Assembly (NCBI RefSeq): GCF_016031655.1
Contig: NZ_JACCHQ010000024.1
Coordinates: 62,001-126,000 of the forward strand
Direction of reading: 5' to 3'
Source: Bradyrhizobium glycinis
GTDB taxonomy: Bacteria > Pseudomonadota > Alphaproteobacteria > Rhizobiales > Xanthobacteraceae
DNA length: 64,000 bases
Below, in pieces: positions 51,514-60,260 of this stretch (within the stretch, counting starts at the first letter, position 1; the number at the start of each line of letters is the position of its first letter). Made by a program: the position numbers and the translations under genes. Below the pieces are notes generated by a model. That model searched no databases and had not been told where the DNA came from. It worked only from the letters and a program-made list of their open reading frames with translations.

Positions 51514-51533
51514 ACGGAAAGTGCGCCGCGCCG

Positions 51534-51968
51534 CTACTGCTTCTTGATCAAGCTCCACTTCGTGATCACGGCCTCGCTCATCTGGCCGGGATCGCTGGCG
51601 CAGGCGACCTCGTCGACCTTCACGGAGATCTCCTTGCCGACGAAGGATTTCAGCTGCGCGGCCTGCGCATCGCTGGAGGTGACGAGCTGGAAGGTCTCGG
51701 GGCCGGTTTCGAGATTGCACAGCCCGTTCGGCGGCGGCAGGCGGCGCGGTTCCGACGTGATCTGGTAAGTCGCCACGCGCTTGCCGTTCTTGGCGTCGCG
51801 CACCTTCATCGCGTTGAGCTCGCCGGAGAGCACGTCGCCATTGTTGATCGGCTTGCCGGGCTTGGACGGCGGCGGCGCCTCGTCGCCCTGCTGCGCGGAG
51901 ATGGCCGGGGTCACCAGCATCAGCATCGTCGCGACCAAAGCGAAGCGTGTGGCGAAAAGTTTCGTCAT
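51534..51968 (-). CDS. Exported hypothetical protein
   Basis: A 144-residue protein from ATG 51968, with a signal peptide (LFATRFALVATMLMLVTPA, cut after AISA); an ATG at 52040 would add 24 polar residues before it. The mature part begins with a Pro-rich stretch (PPPSKPGKP) and continues as a beta-rich domain (YQITSEPRRLPPPNGLCNLE, VKVDEVACASDPGQM) with two cysteines. It lies between the permease and recR genes on the minus strand. Function unknown. Confidence 0.78.
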   Translation of the reverse strand: MTKLFATRFALVATMLMLVTPAISAQQGDEAPPPSKPGKPINNGDVLSGELNAMKVRDAKNGKRVATYQITSEPRRLPPPNGLCNLETGPETFQLVTSSDAQAAQLKSFVGKEISVKVDEVACASDPGQMSEAVITKWSLIKKQ

Positions 51969-52058
51969 GTCGTCCGTTCCGTGAAGTCTGGATGGGGATT
52001 CTTGTTTTGACGCGTTTTCTTCACGCGAACCGGTATCCACTTCGCTCGAAAACGCGCT

Positions 52059-52661
52059 CTAGAACAGGGTGCGCTGCCGCATCGCAGCCGATAGCGTACC
52101 TTCGTCGAGATAATCAAGCTCGCCGCCGACGGGAACCCCGTGGGCGAGCCGCGTCACCTTCACATTGGCGTCCTGAAGCAGGTCGGTGATGTAATGCGCC
52201 GTGGTCTGGCCGTCCACCGTCGCATTCAGGGCAAGGATGATTTCGTGCACCTCCGGTGCGTGGGCACGCGCCACAAGTGCGTCGATGGTAAGGTCCTGCG
52301 GGCCGACGCCATCGAGCGGCGACAATGTCGCGCCGAGCACGTGATAACGCCCCTGGGTCGCATTGGCCCGCTCCAGCGCCCAGAGGTCGGCGACGTCGGC
52401 GACGACGACGATGATCGCCGGATCACGCTTCGGATCGGTGCAGACGGTGCAGGGATTTTGCGTGTCGATGTTGCCGCAGGTCTTGCAGACCTGGACCTTG
52501 TCCAGCGCCACCTGCAAGGCGCTCGACAACGGCATCATCAGCGCTTCGCGCTTCTTGATCAGGTGCAGCGCCGCGCGCCGCGCCGAGCGCGGACCGAGGC
52601 CCGGCAGCCGCGCGAGCAGCTGGACGAGCCGCTCGATCTCAGGACCTGCAACCGCGCCCAT
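52059..52661 (-). CDS. recR: Recombination protein RecR
   Basis: A 200-residue RecFOR pathway protein. It has the N-terminal helix-hairpin-helix (LPGLGPRSARRAALHLI), the zinc site CKTCGNID...CTVC, and the Toprim domain with IIVVVADVADLWALE. ATG 52661 lies 1 base after the ebfC stop, so the two genes are coupled; the longer frame to 52772 runs through ebfC and is rejected. Order dnaX-ebfC-recR is conserved. Confidence 0.96.
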   Translation of the reverse strand: MGAVAGPEIERLVQLLARLPGLGPRSARRAALHLIKKREALMMPLSSALQVALDKVQVCKTCGNIDTQNPCTVCTDPKRDPAIIVVVADVADLWALERANATQGRYHVLGATLSPLDGVGPQDLTIDALVARAHAPEVHEIILALNATVDGQTTAHYITDLLQDANVKVTRLAHGVPVGGELDYLDEGTLSAAMRQRTLF

Positions 52662-52662
52662 T

Positions 52663-52983
52663 TTATTGGCCGAACAGCCCCGGCGGCAGGCCGAGCCCGC
52701 CGGTGAGGGCCTGCATCTTCTCCTGCATGGCGGTCTCGGCCTTGCGGCGCGCATCACCGAAGGCGGTGACAAGCAGGTCTTCCAGCACCTCGCGCTCTTC
52801 GGCCTTCATCAGCGAAGGATCGATCTTGATGCCCTTGACGTCCATCTTCGCCGTCATGCGCACGGCGACGAGGCCGCCGCCGGAGATGCCTTCGACCTCG
52901 ACGTTGGCGAGCTGGTCCTGCATCTCCTGCATCTTGGATTGCAGCTGCGCCGCCTGCTTCATCATGCCGAGAAAATCAGCCAT
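52663..52983 (-). CDS. ebfC: YbaB/EbfC family nucleoid-associated protein
   Basis: A 106-residue small DNA-binding protein with the family pattern FLGMMKQAAQLQSKMQEMQ at the N-terminus and LVAVRMTAKMDVKGIKIDPS in the core. The C-terminus is a helix followed by GLGLPPGLFG. It lies 26 bases after dnaX and immediately before recR, the typical three-gene unit. Confidence 0.95.
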   Translation of the reverse strand: MADFLGMMKQAAQLQSKMQEMQDQLANVEVEGISGGGLVAVRMTAKMDVKGIKIDPSLMKAEEREVLEDLLVTAFGDARRKAETAMQEKMQALTGGLGLPPGLFGQ

Positions 52984-53009
52984 GGGTGTGTGTCCTTGAA
53001 AAGAATGGC

Positions 53010-54851
53010 TCAGAGATCGTCGTCGCCGTCAGAACCGTCGGGCGGATCGTCGCTGCCATAGTCGGCGTTAATATCGGTTTCCGGCGTCTCCGGGGCAAGC
53101 CTGCGCACCTCGACGACCTTGGCGCCGGGGAAACGCGTCAGCACCTCCTGCACGCGCGGATCGGCTTCCGCGGTACGGGCATGCTCCTGCTTGGCCGCCT
53201 GGTTCACCGAGCGCAGCGTCGGCTGCCCCTGTTCGTTCGAGACGATCACGGTCCAGCGGCGGCCGGTCCACAGCTCGAACTTCTTCGCAAGTTCCGAGAT
53301 CATGGTCTTGGAGGCATTGGGCTCGAGCGCGACTTCGAGCCGGCCCTCTTCGAAACGGACGAGGCGCATGTCGCCTTCGAGCGCGCCCTTGGTCAGGAGG
53401 TCGCGCTTCTGCCCGGCGAGCGCAACCAGCTGGGTGAAGCTCGTGATCCGCAGCTGGGGTGCCGCCCCTTGCGGATCCGGCGCGGGCGCCGCCATCTGCG
53501 GTCGGGCGCCACCGGCAAATGCTGATGGCGAGGCTGTCGGCATCCGCACGGGCGTTGCGGACATCGGCGCTGTGGATGCGATCGGCGCGGCCGGCGCGCC
53601 GCTGCGCGCGCTACTTCCGCCGCTCACAATGGGCGAGCCGCCGCCGTTCTGTTCCAGCATCTTGATCGCTTCGTCGGGCGTCGGCAGGTCGGCGACATAG
53701 GCGATGCGCACCAGAACCATTTCGGCCGCGGCTGCCGGGCGGGTTGCGGCCTGCACCTCGGCGATGCCCTTGAGCAGCATCTGCCACATCCGCGACAGCA
53801 CGCGCATCGAGATCTTCGCGGCGAACTCCTTGGCGCGCACCCGCTCGGTTTCGCCATAAGCGACGTTGTCTGCCGTCGCCGGAATCACCTTCACACGGGT
53901 GACGAAATTGACGAACTCGGCGAGGTCGGAGAGCACGACGATGGGATCGGCGCCGACATCGTACTGGTCGCGGAACTCCTTGAAGGCAGCCGCGATGTCG
54001 CCGCGCGCCAGCGACTCGAACAGGTCGATGACGCGGGTGCGGTCGGCAAGGCCCAGCATCTGCCTGACGGCATCGGCCTTCACGGCTCCGGCCGCATGCG
54101 CGATCGCCTGATCGAGCAGCGACAGCGAATCGCGCACCGAACCCTCCGCGGCGCGCGCGATGATGCCGAGCGCTTCCGGCTCGATCTCGACGTTTTCCTT
54201 CGCCGCGATGTTGGCGAGGTGCTTCATCAGCACGTCGGCCTCGACCCGGCGCAGGTCGAAGCGCTGGCAGCGCGACAGCACGGTGACCGGAACCTTGCGG
54301 ATCTCGGTGGTCGCGAACACGAACTTGGCGTGCTCCGGCGGCTCCTCCAGCGTCTTCAGGAAGGCGTTGAACGCAGCCGTCGACAGCATGTGGACTTCGT
54401 CGATGATGTAGACCTTGTAACGCGCGCTGGCGGGCGCATAACGCACGCTGTCATTGATCTGGCGGACGTCGTCGACGCCGGTATGGGAGGCGGCGTCCAT
54501 CTCCAGCACGTCCATGTGCCGGCTTTCCATGATCGCCTGGCAATGAACCCCTAACATCGGCATATGGATGGTCGGCCCCTTCACCGATCCATCCGGCATC
54601 TCGTAGTTGAGTGCACGGGCGAGAATGCGCGCGGTGGTGGTCTTGCCGACGCCGCGGACGCCGGTGAGAATCCAGGCCTGCGGAATGCGCCCGGTCTCGA
54701 ACGCATTGGAGACGGTGCGGACCACGGCCTCCTGGCCGATCAGGTCATCGAACGAGGATGGGCGGTATTTGCGCGCCAGCACCCGGTAGGGCGCGTTGCC
54801 GGCCTGGCCGGCGCTGTCAGGATTGGGAGGGGCGCCAGCGTCGGTCATCAA
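53010..54851 (-). CDS. dnaX: DNA polymerase III subunit gamma/tau
   Basis: A 613-residue clamp-loader ATPase. Walker A is GVRGVGKTTTARILAR, Walker B VYIIDEVHML, followed by the arginine-finger region SRCQRFDLRR. The zinc-module cysteines between Walker A and B are mostly missing: the segment reads MLGVHCQAIMESRHMD with a single cysteine, where most DnaX have four. A Pro/Ala-rich linker (about 410-470) leads to the polymerase-binding C-terminus. The SRP RNA gene lies upstream on the same strand. Confidence 0.95.
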   Translation of the reverse strand: MMTDAGAPPNPDSAGQAGNAPYRVLARKYRPSSFDDLIGQEAVVRTVSNAFETGRIPQAWILTGVRGVGKTTTARILARALNYEMPDGSVKGPTIHMPMLGVHCQAIMESRHMDVLEMDAASHTGVDDVRQINDSVRYAPASARYKVYIIDEVHMLSTAAFNAFLKTLEEPPEHAKFVFATTEIRKVPVTVLSRCQRFDLRRVEADVLMKHLANIAAKENVEIEPEALGIIARAAEGSVRDSLSLLDQAIAHAAGAVKADAVRQMLGLADRTRVIDLFESLARGDIAAAFKEFRDQYDVGADPIVVLSDLAEFVNFVTRVKVIPATADNVAYGETERVRAKEFAAKISMRVLSRMWQMLLKGIAEVQAATRPAAAAEMVLVRIAYVADLPTPDEAIKMLEQNGGGSPIVSGGSSARSGAPAAPIASTAPMSATPVRMPTASPSAFAGGARPQMAAPAPDPQGAAPQLRITSFTQLVALAGQKRDLLTKGALEGDMRLVRFEEGRLEVALEPNASKTMISELAKKFELWTGRRWTVIVSNEQGQPTLRSVNQAAKQEHARTAEADPRVQEVLTRFPGAKVVEVRRLAPETPETDINADYGSDDPPDGSDGDDDL

Positions 54852-54945
54852 TCGATCCGCAATGAAATGTCTCTTGGCCGGCTTTTGCGGAAAGGAGCGC
54901 GCTGGCGGCTGGTGCCGCCGGCGCTGGTTCGCTCGAAAAACAGGT

Positions 54946-55044
54946 AGGAGACTGACGAGCGACCCGATCCGGACCTCGTTAGGGCTGCTTCCTTCCGGAC
55001 CTGACCCGGTTGGCGAGTGGCTCGTCCACCGCCAATCTCCCGGT
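54946..55044 (-). ncRNA. ffs: Signal recognition particle RNA, small bacterial type (4.5S)
   Basis: The minus strand contains the conserved SRP domain IV core GGTCAGGTCCGGAAGGAAGC. The flanking strands GGGAGATTGGCGG and CGCTCGTCAGTCTCC pair as the long helix of the hairpin, about 97 nt in total. Downstream, TGTTTTTCG at 54936-54944 serves as a terminator. The exact ends are approximate. Position next to dnaX is conserved in alphaproteobacteria. Confidence 0.95.
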
Positions 55045-55217
55045 CCCTATTTGGGGCCAAAGGGAGCGGAAAGCAAGCGGGTATCGGCACGCACGGTTTG
55101 CCCAGCATCCGGGCAATTTCGGACCTGCCCAGCCGTTAGGCTGTGCTTTCTCTGCTGGCACCAGCTTGCTAAGAACCTTGCCGGAACTCCACCCAACCAG
55201 AAAAGCGATTGATCCTA

Positions 55218-56063
55218 ATGGTTACACGTCGTGATGTTGCATCGATTGTCGGATTTGGCGCGGTAGCCGCAGCCACGTTGGCAGCCCCGGCCGTGGCCCA
55301 GACCCCCGATCCGAACGAATCGACCTTCGCCCGCATTCGCCGCACCAAGAAGATGCGGATCGGCGCGGTCGGCGGCGCCGCGCCCTATTACATGAAGGAT
55401 CTTTCCAGCGGCCAGTGGAAGGGCTTTTACATCGATATCGCCAAGGGCCTCGCCGACGACATGGAGGCCGAGCTTGAGATCACCGAGACCACCTGGGGCA
55501 ATTCGGTGCTCGACCTGCAGGCCAACAAGATCGACATCTTTTTCGGCCTTAACCCGACGCCGAAGCGCGCGCTGGTGATCGACTTCTCGGTGCCGGTCTT
55601 CAACAACGCCTTCGCCATCCTCTGCAAGAAGGACTTCAAGCCGAAGAGCTGGGCCGAATTGAACTCGTCCGATATCAAGATCGCGGTCGACCAGGGCTCC
55701 TCGCACGACCAGGTCGTCAGCCGTCTGACGCCGAAGGCGCAGATCACGCGGCTGAAGACCGCCGACGATGCCACCGCGGCGCTGCAGACCGGCCGCGTCG
55801 ACGCGCAGTGCCTGATCACCATGCTGTCGCTGACCGTATTGAAGAAGAATCCCTCGCTCGGCCAGCTCGTGCTACCGACCCCGATTTTCGCCACCACTTC
55901 GAATGCCGGCTTTCGCCGCGAGGCCGACAAGACCTGGCGCGATTACGTCAACACCTGGATCGATTTCAACAAAGGCCTTGGCTTCATCCGCAACGCTATC
56001 ATCACGAATATGGAGCTGGTGGGCGTGACGGAAGCGGACATTCCGCCGGGCGTGTCGCTGTAA
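55218..56063 (+). CDS. Polar amino acid type ABC transporter substrate-binding protein
   Basis: A 281-residue periplasmic protein of solute-binding family 3. The N-terminus is Tat-like (VTRRDVASIVGFGAVAAAT), with cleavage likely after AVAQ. Family pattern: KMRIGAVGGAAPYYMKD, WKGFYIDIAKGLADDM, and NKIDIFFGLNPTPKRALVID. The ligand-binding arginine site is altered (TPKRAL where SxxR is usual), so the ligand may not be a standard amino acid. ATG 55218 is preferred to a TTG three codons earlier. The permease and ATPase genes follow. Confidence 0.9.
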   Translation: MVTRRDVASIVGFGAVAAATLAAPAVAQTPDPNESTFARIRRTKKMRIGAVGGAAPYYMKDLSSGQWKGFYIDIAKGLADDMEAELEITETTWGNSVLDLQANKIDIFFGLNPTPKRALVIDFSVPVFNNAFAILCKKDFKPKSWAELNSSDIKIAVDQGSSHDQVVSRLTPKAQITRLKTADDATAALQTGRVDAQCLITMLSLTVLKKNPSLGQLVLPTPIFATTSNAGFRREADKTWRDYVNTWIDFNKGLGFIRNAIITNMELVGVTEADIPPGVSL

Positions 56064-56072
56064 GCTTCCACT

Positions 56073-56171
56073 GTCATTCCGGGGCTCGCGAAGGGCGAAC
56101 CCGGAATCTCGAGGTTCCCAGGTGCGCCATAGCGCACCAGAGTTCGATGCTTCGCATCGCCCCGGAACGAC
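56073..56171. repeat. Intergenic inverted repeat (family A variant)
   Basis: GTCATTCCGGGGCTCGCGAAGG...GGTGCGCC-ATA-GCGCACC...GATGCTTCGCATCGCCCCGGAACGAC. It lies inside the ABC operon between the binding-protein gene and the permease gene; a hairpin there could lower or stabilise expression of parts of the transcript, as such elements do in other ABC operons. Confidence 0.75.
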
Positions 56172-56206
56172 GGTGCAAAACCGCACCCACGACGAGTAAG
56201 ACACGC

Positions 56207-56869
56207 ATGTATCAGTGGGACTTCGGCATCCTCTGGAGCTATCGCTGGCTCTTTCTCAACGGGCTCGGCGTCACGGTCGGCTTCACGATCGTCATCGTGG
56301 TGTGCGGACTGCTGTTCGGGCTGCTCGGGGCGTTCGGCAGCCTGTCGCGCTTCAGGACGTTGCGCCTCGGTGCCCTCGCCTTCATCGAAGTGTTCCGCTG
56401 CACGCCGATCCTGGTGCAGCTGATCTGGTTCTATTACGCGCTGCCGATCCTCGCCGGCGTCGAGATGACGCCGATCACGGCTTCGGCGCTGGCGCTCTCG
56501 CTCTATGGCGGCTCGTTCTATTCGGAGATCATCCGCGGCGGCATCGTCTCGATCGACCGCGGCCAGTCCGAGGCCGGCGCCGCGCTCGGCATGACGCCGA
56601 GCCAAACCATGCGGCGCATCGTGCTGCCGCAGGCGATCAAGCGCATGATTCCGGCGCTGATGAACCAGTCAATCATCCAGTTCAAGAACACCTCGCTGGT
56701 CTCGGTGCTCGCAGTGCCCGACCTCGTCTACCAGAGCCAGGTCGCCGCCCATGACAGCTACCGGCCGCTGGAGACCTACACCGCGGTCGCGGTCGCCTAT
56801 GCGGCGATCCTGATTCCACTCACCATCATCGTCCGCCGCGGCGAGAAGCGATTGGCGGTAAGCGAATGA
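56207..56869 (+). CDS. Polar amino acid type ABC transporter permease
   Basis: A 220-residue inner-membrane protein with about five helices. The HisM/GlnP family signature is visible: the N-terminal LNGLGVTVGFTIVIVVCGLL, FRCTPILVQLIWFYYALPIL, and the EAA loop EAGAALGMTPSQTMRRIVLP. The start is ATG 56207; the longer frame from 55808 belongs to another reading frame. Its stop overlaps the ATPase start (ATGA). Only one permease is present, so it probably works as a homodimer. Confidence 0.93.
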   Translation: MYQWDFGILWSYRWLFLNGLGVTVGFTIVIVVCGLLFGLLGAFGSLSRFRTLRLGALAFIEVFRCTPILVQLIWFYYALPILAGVEMTPITASALALSLYGGSFYSEIIRGGIVSIDRGQSEAGAALGMTPSQTMRRIVLPQAIKRMIPALMNQSIIQFKNTSLVSVLAVPDLVYQSQVAAHDSYRPLETYTAVAVAYAAILIPLTIIVRRGEKRLAVSE

Positions 56870-57660
56870 GCGAGACGCAAAAGATCGAGATCCGCAGCCT
56901 TCGCAAGAGCTTCGGCAGCAACGAGGTCCTCAAGAACATCAATCTCGACGTCGCCAAGGGCGGCGTCGTGGCGCTGATCGGGCCGTCGGGCTCGGGCAAA
57001 TCGACGCTGCTCCGCTGCATCAATCTCCTGGTCGTGCCCGACGGTGGCAACGTCCGCGTCGGCGACACGCGTTTTGCGTTCGGCGACGGCTCGAAGCTGC
57101 CCGACGTGAAGACCCTGGCCGCGTTCCGCGCCACCACGGGAATGGTGTTTCAGCACTTCAACCTGTTCCCGCACATGACGACGCTGCAGAACGTGATGGA
57201 GGGACCGGTCACGGTGCGGCGCATGGCCAAGACAAACGCCGAGACGCTCGCGCGTGCCCAACTCGCAAAAGTGGGGCTGGCGGAGAAGGCCGATCAATAT
57301 CCGGCGACGCTGTCCGGCGGCCAGAAGCAGCGCGTCGCGATCGCGCGGGCGCTCGCGATGGAGCCTGACGTGATGCTGTTCGACGAAGCAACGTCGGCGC
57401 TCGATCCTGAATTGGTCGGCGAGGTCCTGAACGTGATCCAGCAACTCGCGTCCGAGGGCATGACCATGGTGATCGTGACTCACGAGATCGCGTTCGCCCG
57501 CGAGGTCGCCAACCGCCTCATTTTCATGCGCGATGGTATCGTGGTCGAGGAGGGTCCGGCGCGGCAGGTGATCGACAACCCGCAGGAGGCCGCGACGCGC
57601 GCCTTCCTCAGCCATTTCCACCGCACCGGCGCCTTGCCGCCGGCCAATGCAGTACCATGA
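56866..57660 (+). CDS. Polar amino acid type ABC transporter ATP-binding protein
   Basis: A 264-residue ATPase with complete motifs: Walker A GPSGSGKSTLLR, Q-loop VFQHFNLFPHM, signature LSGGQKQRVAIARALA and Walker B DVMLFDEATSALDP, with H-loop IVTHEI. It overlaps the permease gene by 4 bases and the SDR gene by 4 bases, so all are translated from one mRNA. It energises import of the same unknown substrate. Confidence 0.95.
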   Translation: MSETQKIEIRSLRKSFGSNEVLKNINLDVAKGGVVALIGPSGSGKSTLLRCINLLVVPDGGNVRVGDTRFAFGDGSKLPDVKTLAAFRATTGMVFQHFNLFPHMTTLQNVMEGPVTVRRMAKTNAETLARAQLAKVGLAEKADQYPATLSGGQKQRVAIARALAMEPDVMLFDEATSALDPELVGEVLNVIQQLASEGMTMVIVTHEIAFAREVANRLIFMRDGIVVEEGPARQVIDNPQEAATRAFLSHFHRTGALPPANAVP

Positions 57661-58415
57661 TGTCCGACATCAATCGCGTCTATCTCGTCACCGGCGCCGC
57701 CAGCGGCATCGGCCGCGCCACAGCAAAGCTGCTCGCGGCGCCCGGCATCGGGCTCGTGCTGCACACACGTTCCAACGAGGACGGGCTCAAGGCCACCGCG
57801 GCGGAAGCGCAAGCCTGCGGCGCGGCTGTTGCAACGTGCCTCGGCGATCTCGCCAACGAAGCAGCCCTGACGCTGGCATGCGCGACTGCGCATCTCGATT
57901 TCGGCCGGCTCGACGGATTGATCCTGATTGGAGGCCACGCCCGCCGCGGCAGCGCGATAGGCACGCCCGCCGATCAATTCATGCAGGCGATGGACGAATC
58001 CGCTCTCGCCTTCACTCGTTTCGTCAGGCTTGCGCTTCCGCACCTTCGTGCTGGGCGCGATGCACGGATCGTGGCAGTGTCTTCCTTCGTCGCACATGCG
58101 ATCCGCCCTGAATTTGCGCCCTTCGCGGCGACGGCCGCAAGCCGCGCCGCGCTGGAAGCCTTGGTGCGCCTCACCTCGGTCGAGCTCGCGAGCGAGGGCA
58201 TCACCGTCAATGCGGTGGCGCCGGGCCTCATCGTCAAGGACAGACCGAGCGAGAGCCGGCTGTCACCCGAGCAGATCGCCGCGACCGAAGCGCTGATCCC
58301 GATGCGCCGCCGCGGGCGGCCGGAGGAAGTGGCCGAGATCATCGCCTTCCTGGCATCTCCCAAAGCATCCTACGTCACAGGCCAGATCTGGCACGTCAAT
58401 GGAGGCCTGACATGA
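57657..58415 (+). CDS. Short-chain dehydrogenase fold protein lacking the catalytic Tyr and Lys
   Basis: A 252-residue SDR with an intact cofactor motif TGAASGIGRAT (residues 12-22) and the usual C-terminal VAPGLIVKDRPSES and SYVTGQIWHVNGG segments. The active site is not intact: where SDRs have Y-x-x-x-K it reads T159-A-A-S-R163, and the NNAG strand is LILIGGHARRG. S142/S143 at the serine position remain. It is either a non-catalytic or an unusual enzyme. It overlaps the ATPase and enolase-like genes by 4 bases on each side. Confidence 0.85.
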   Translation: MMSDINRVYLVTGAASGIGRATAKLLAAPGIGLVLHTRSNEDGLKATAAEAQACGAAVATCLGDLANEAALTLACATAHLDFGRLDGLILIGGHARRGSAIGTPADQFMQAMDESALAFTRFVRLALPHLRAGRDARIVAVSSFVAHAIRPEFAPFAATAASRAALEALVRLTSVELASEGITVNAVAPGLIVKDRPSESRLSPEQIAATEALIPMRRRGRPEEVAEIIAFLASPKASYVTGQIWHVNGGLT

Positions 58416-59539
58416 CCGAAGCGACCATCGAACGTCTCAGGCTGTTCCTGATCGAGAGCCCGATCAAGATGGCGCGCCTGCAAGGCGTCGGCAATGTCAA
58501 GGGCACCGTGAAACGCGTGCTGATCGAGCTGACGTCGAGCGACGGCGTGATCGGCTGGGGCGAGGCGGCGCCGTGGGAAGTGTTTACGGGAACGCCGGAA
58601 GCCGCGTTCGCCGCGCTCGACATCTATCTGCGCCCGATCGTGACCGGCAAACCCGTACGCCGGATTCGTGCGTTGATGGCCGAGTTCGACCGTGCGCTGG
58701 TCGGCCATGCCGAAGCAAAAGTCGCCATCGAGATGGCGCTGCTCGACATCGTCGGCAAATCGTCGGGGCTCTCGGTCGCCGACCTGCTCGGCGGCCGCGT
58801 GCGCGACACCATCCCCCTTTCCTTCTCGATCGCCGATCCGGATTTTTCCGCCGATCTCGAGCGCATGCGGAAAATGGTTCCGGACGGCAATATCATCTAC
58901 AAGGTCAAGACCGGCGTAAAGCCGCACCGCGAGGACCTCGATCATCTCGCAGCAATCCGCAAAGAATTCGGCGACAAAGTCGACCTGCGCGTCGATTACA
59001 ACCAGGCGCTGGCACCGTTCGGCGCCATCAAGATCCTGCGCGATGTCGAGGAATTCGCGCCGACCTTCATCGAGCAGCCGGTGCCGCGCAAATATCTCGA
59101 CGTCATGGCGCAGCTCACCGCGGCATTGGAAACGCCGGTGCTGGCCGACGAAAGCTGTTTCGATCGCCGTGACATGATGGAGGTGGTGCGGCGCGAAGCG
59201 GCCGACGCCGTCTCGATCAAGCTGATGAAGGCCGGCGGCCTGTTCGAGGCGCAGGCGATCATGGCGATCGCCGACATCGCGGGCCTGCCCGGCTATGGCG
59301 GCACGCTGTGGGAGGGCGGCATTGGCCTTGCCGCCGGCACGCAGCTGATCGCCGCGACATCAGGCATCTCGCTCGGCTGCGAATTCTACATGCCGCACCA
59401 CGTGCTCACCGAGGACGTGCTGGAGGAGCGCGTCGCCAACCGCGCGGGTCATGTCGTCGTGCCCGACGGCCCCGGCCTCGGCATCCGCGTCAGCGAAGCC
59501 TCGGTCCGCGCCAATGCAAGGGTGATCGCGGAGGCGTAG
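58412..59539 (+). CDS. Mandelate racemase/muconate-lactonizing enzyme family (enolase superfamily)
   Basis: A 375-residue protein with capping domain (about 1-125) and barrel. The full MLE-subgroup active site is seen: K164-V-K166 on strand 2, metal ligands D195, E221 and D246 (E247 beside it), and K270 on strand 6 in IKLMKAGG. This arrangement suits a racemase/epimerase or a cycloisomerase that takes a proton from the alpha carbon of a carboxylate, dipeptide or amino acid derivative. Genomic coupling to an amino-acid type transporter suggests the imported substrate. The exact reaction is unknown. A family B repeat follows. Confidence 0.9.
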   Translation: MTEATIERLRLFLIESPIKMARLQGVGNVKGTVKRVLIELTSSDGVIGWGEAAPWEVFTGTPEAAFAALDIYLRPIVTGKPVRRIRALMAEFDRALVGHAEAKVAIEMALLDIVGKSSGLSVADLLGGRVRDTIPLSFSIADPDFSADLERMRKMVPDGNIIYKVKTGVKPHREDLDHLAAIRKEFGDKVDLRVDYNQALAPFGAIKILRDVEEFAPTFIEQPVPRKYLDVMAQLTAALETPVLADESCFDRRDMMEVVRREAADAVSIKLMKAGGLFEAQAIMAIADIAGLPGYGGTLWEGGIGLAAGTQLIAATSGISLGCEFYMPHHVLTEDVLEERVANRAGHVVVPDGPGLGIRVSEASVRANARVIAEA

Positions 59540-59579
59540 GTCGTGTCGACCTAAGCGACGGCGATGCCACAAACTCGGC

Positions 59580-59735
59580 CGTCGTCCCGGGCAAGCGTCA
59601 GCGCAGACCCGGGACCCATAATCACAGGGTTGAGTTGCGGCGCAAGCCGGCAACCCCGAGTCTTCGTCAAACCACTCCCTGTGGTTATGGGTCCCGGATC
59701 GGCGCGCGCTTTGGGCGCGCTTGTCCGGGACGACG
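59580..59735. repeat. Intergenic inverted repeat, family B
   Basis: CGTCGTCCCGGGCAAGCGTC...CCCATAATCACAGGG pairs with CCCTGTGGTTATGGG...TTGTCCGGGACGACG. Nearly the same as the copy at 43265-43420 along its whole length. It fills the gap between the enolase-like gene and the HIT gene. Confidence 0.85.
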
Positions 59736-59830
59736 AGCGTGTATGCAGTTGGCAACCTTCCCCTCGCTAACGCCCTATCGTATGGTCGGGCGCAACAAGC
59801 CCGACCTCATCGGGCCGTCCGGAAACGCAT

Positions 59831-60250
59831 ATGCCCGAACCCGCCTGGTCGCTGCACTCCCGCCTGAAAGAGGACACCATCGACATCGGCGATCTGCCGC
59901 TGTCGAAGGTGCTGGTCATCAAGGACGCGCATTATCCCTGGCTGCTGCTGGTGCCGCGGCGGGTGGATGCGGTCGAGATCATCGATCTCGACGAGGTGCA
60001 GCAGGCGCAGCTGATGACGGAGATCTCCCGCGTCTCGCGCGCGCTCAAGGAGATCACCAAATGCGACAAGCTCAACATCGCTGCGCTCGGCAACCTCGTG
60101 CCGCAGCTGCACGTCCACATCATCGCGCGGCGGACCAGTGACGCCGCCTGGCCGCGGCCGGTGTGGGGCGTGATGCCGCCATTGGCGCATGACGCCGCGG
60201 AGGTTCAGAATTTCATCAGCGCGCTTCGCCGCAAGATCTGGTTGGGTTGA
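59831..60250 (+). CDS. HIT family protein
   Basis: A 139-residue histidine-triad nucleotide-binding protein. The triad is seen in the pattern LHVHIIARR (H-x-H-x), with the third His replaced by or moved to A/R: the motif reads QLHVHIIARRTSDAAW, so the usual HxHxHxx is HVHIIAR. The fold elements IDIGDLPLSKVLVIKD and YPWLLLVPRRVDAVEI match the family. The role may be hydrolysis of AMP-conjugates. nudC starts 10 bases downstream, so both probably share a transcript. Confidence 0.88.
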   Translation: MPEPAWSLHSRLKEDTIDIGDLPLSKVLVIKDAHYPWLLLVPRRVDAVEIIDLDEVQQAQLMTEISRVSRALKEITKCDKLNIAALGNLVPQLHVHIIARRTSDAAWPRPVWGVMPPLAHDAAEVQNFISALRRKIWLG

Positions 60251-60260
60251 AAAAACAATA

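Noticed and set aside
49920..52010. Long + strand frame overlapping the AmpG-like permease in another frame
   Set aside because: It is Arg-rich, begins inside a repeat, and runs past the permease stop; the permease frame has all the membrane segments.
55808..56206. Upstream extension of the ABC permease frame
   Set aside because: It lies over the end of the binding-protein gene and a repeat; ATG 56207 starts the normal first membrane helix.
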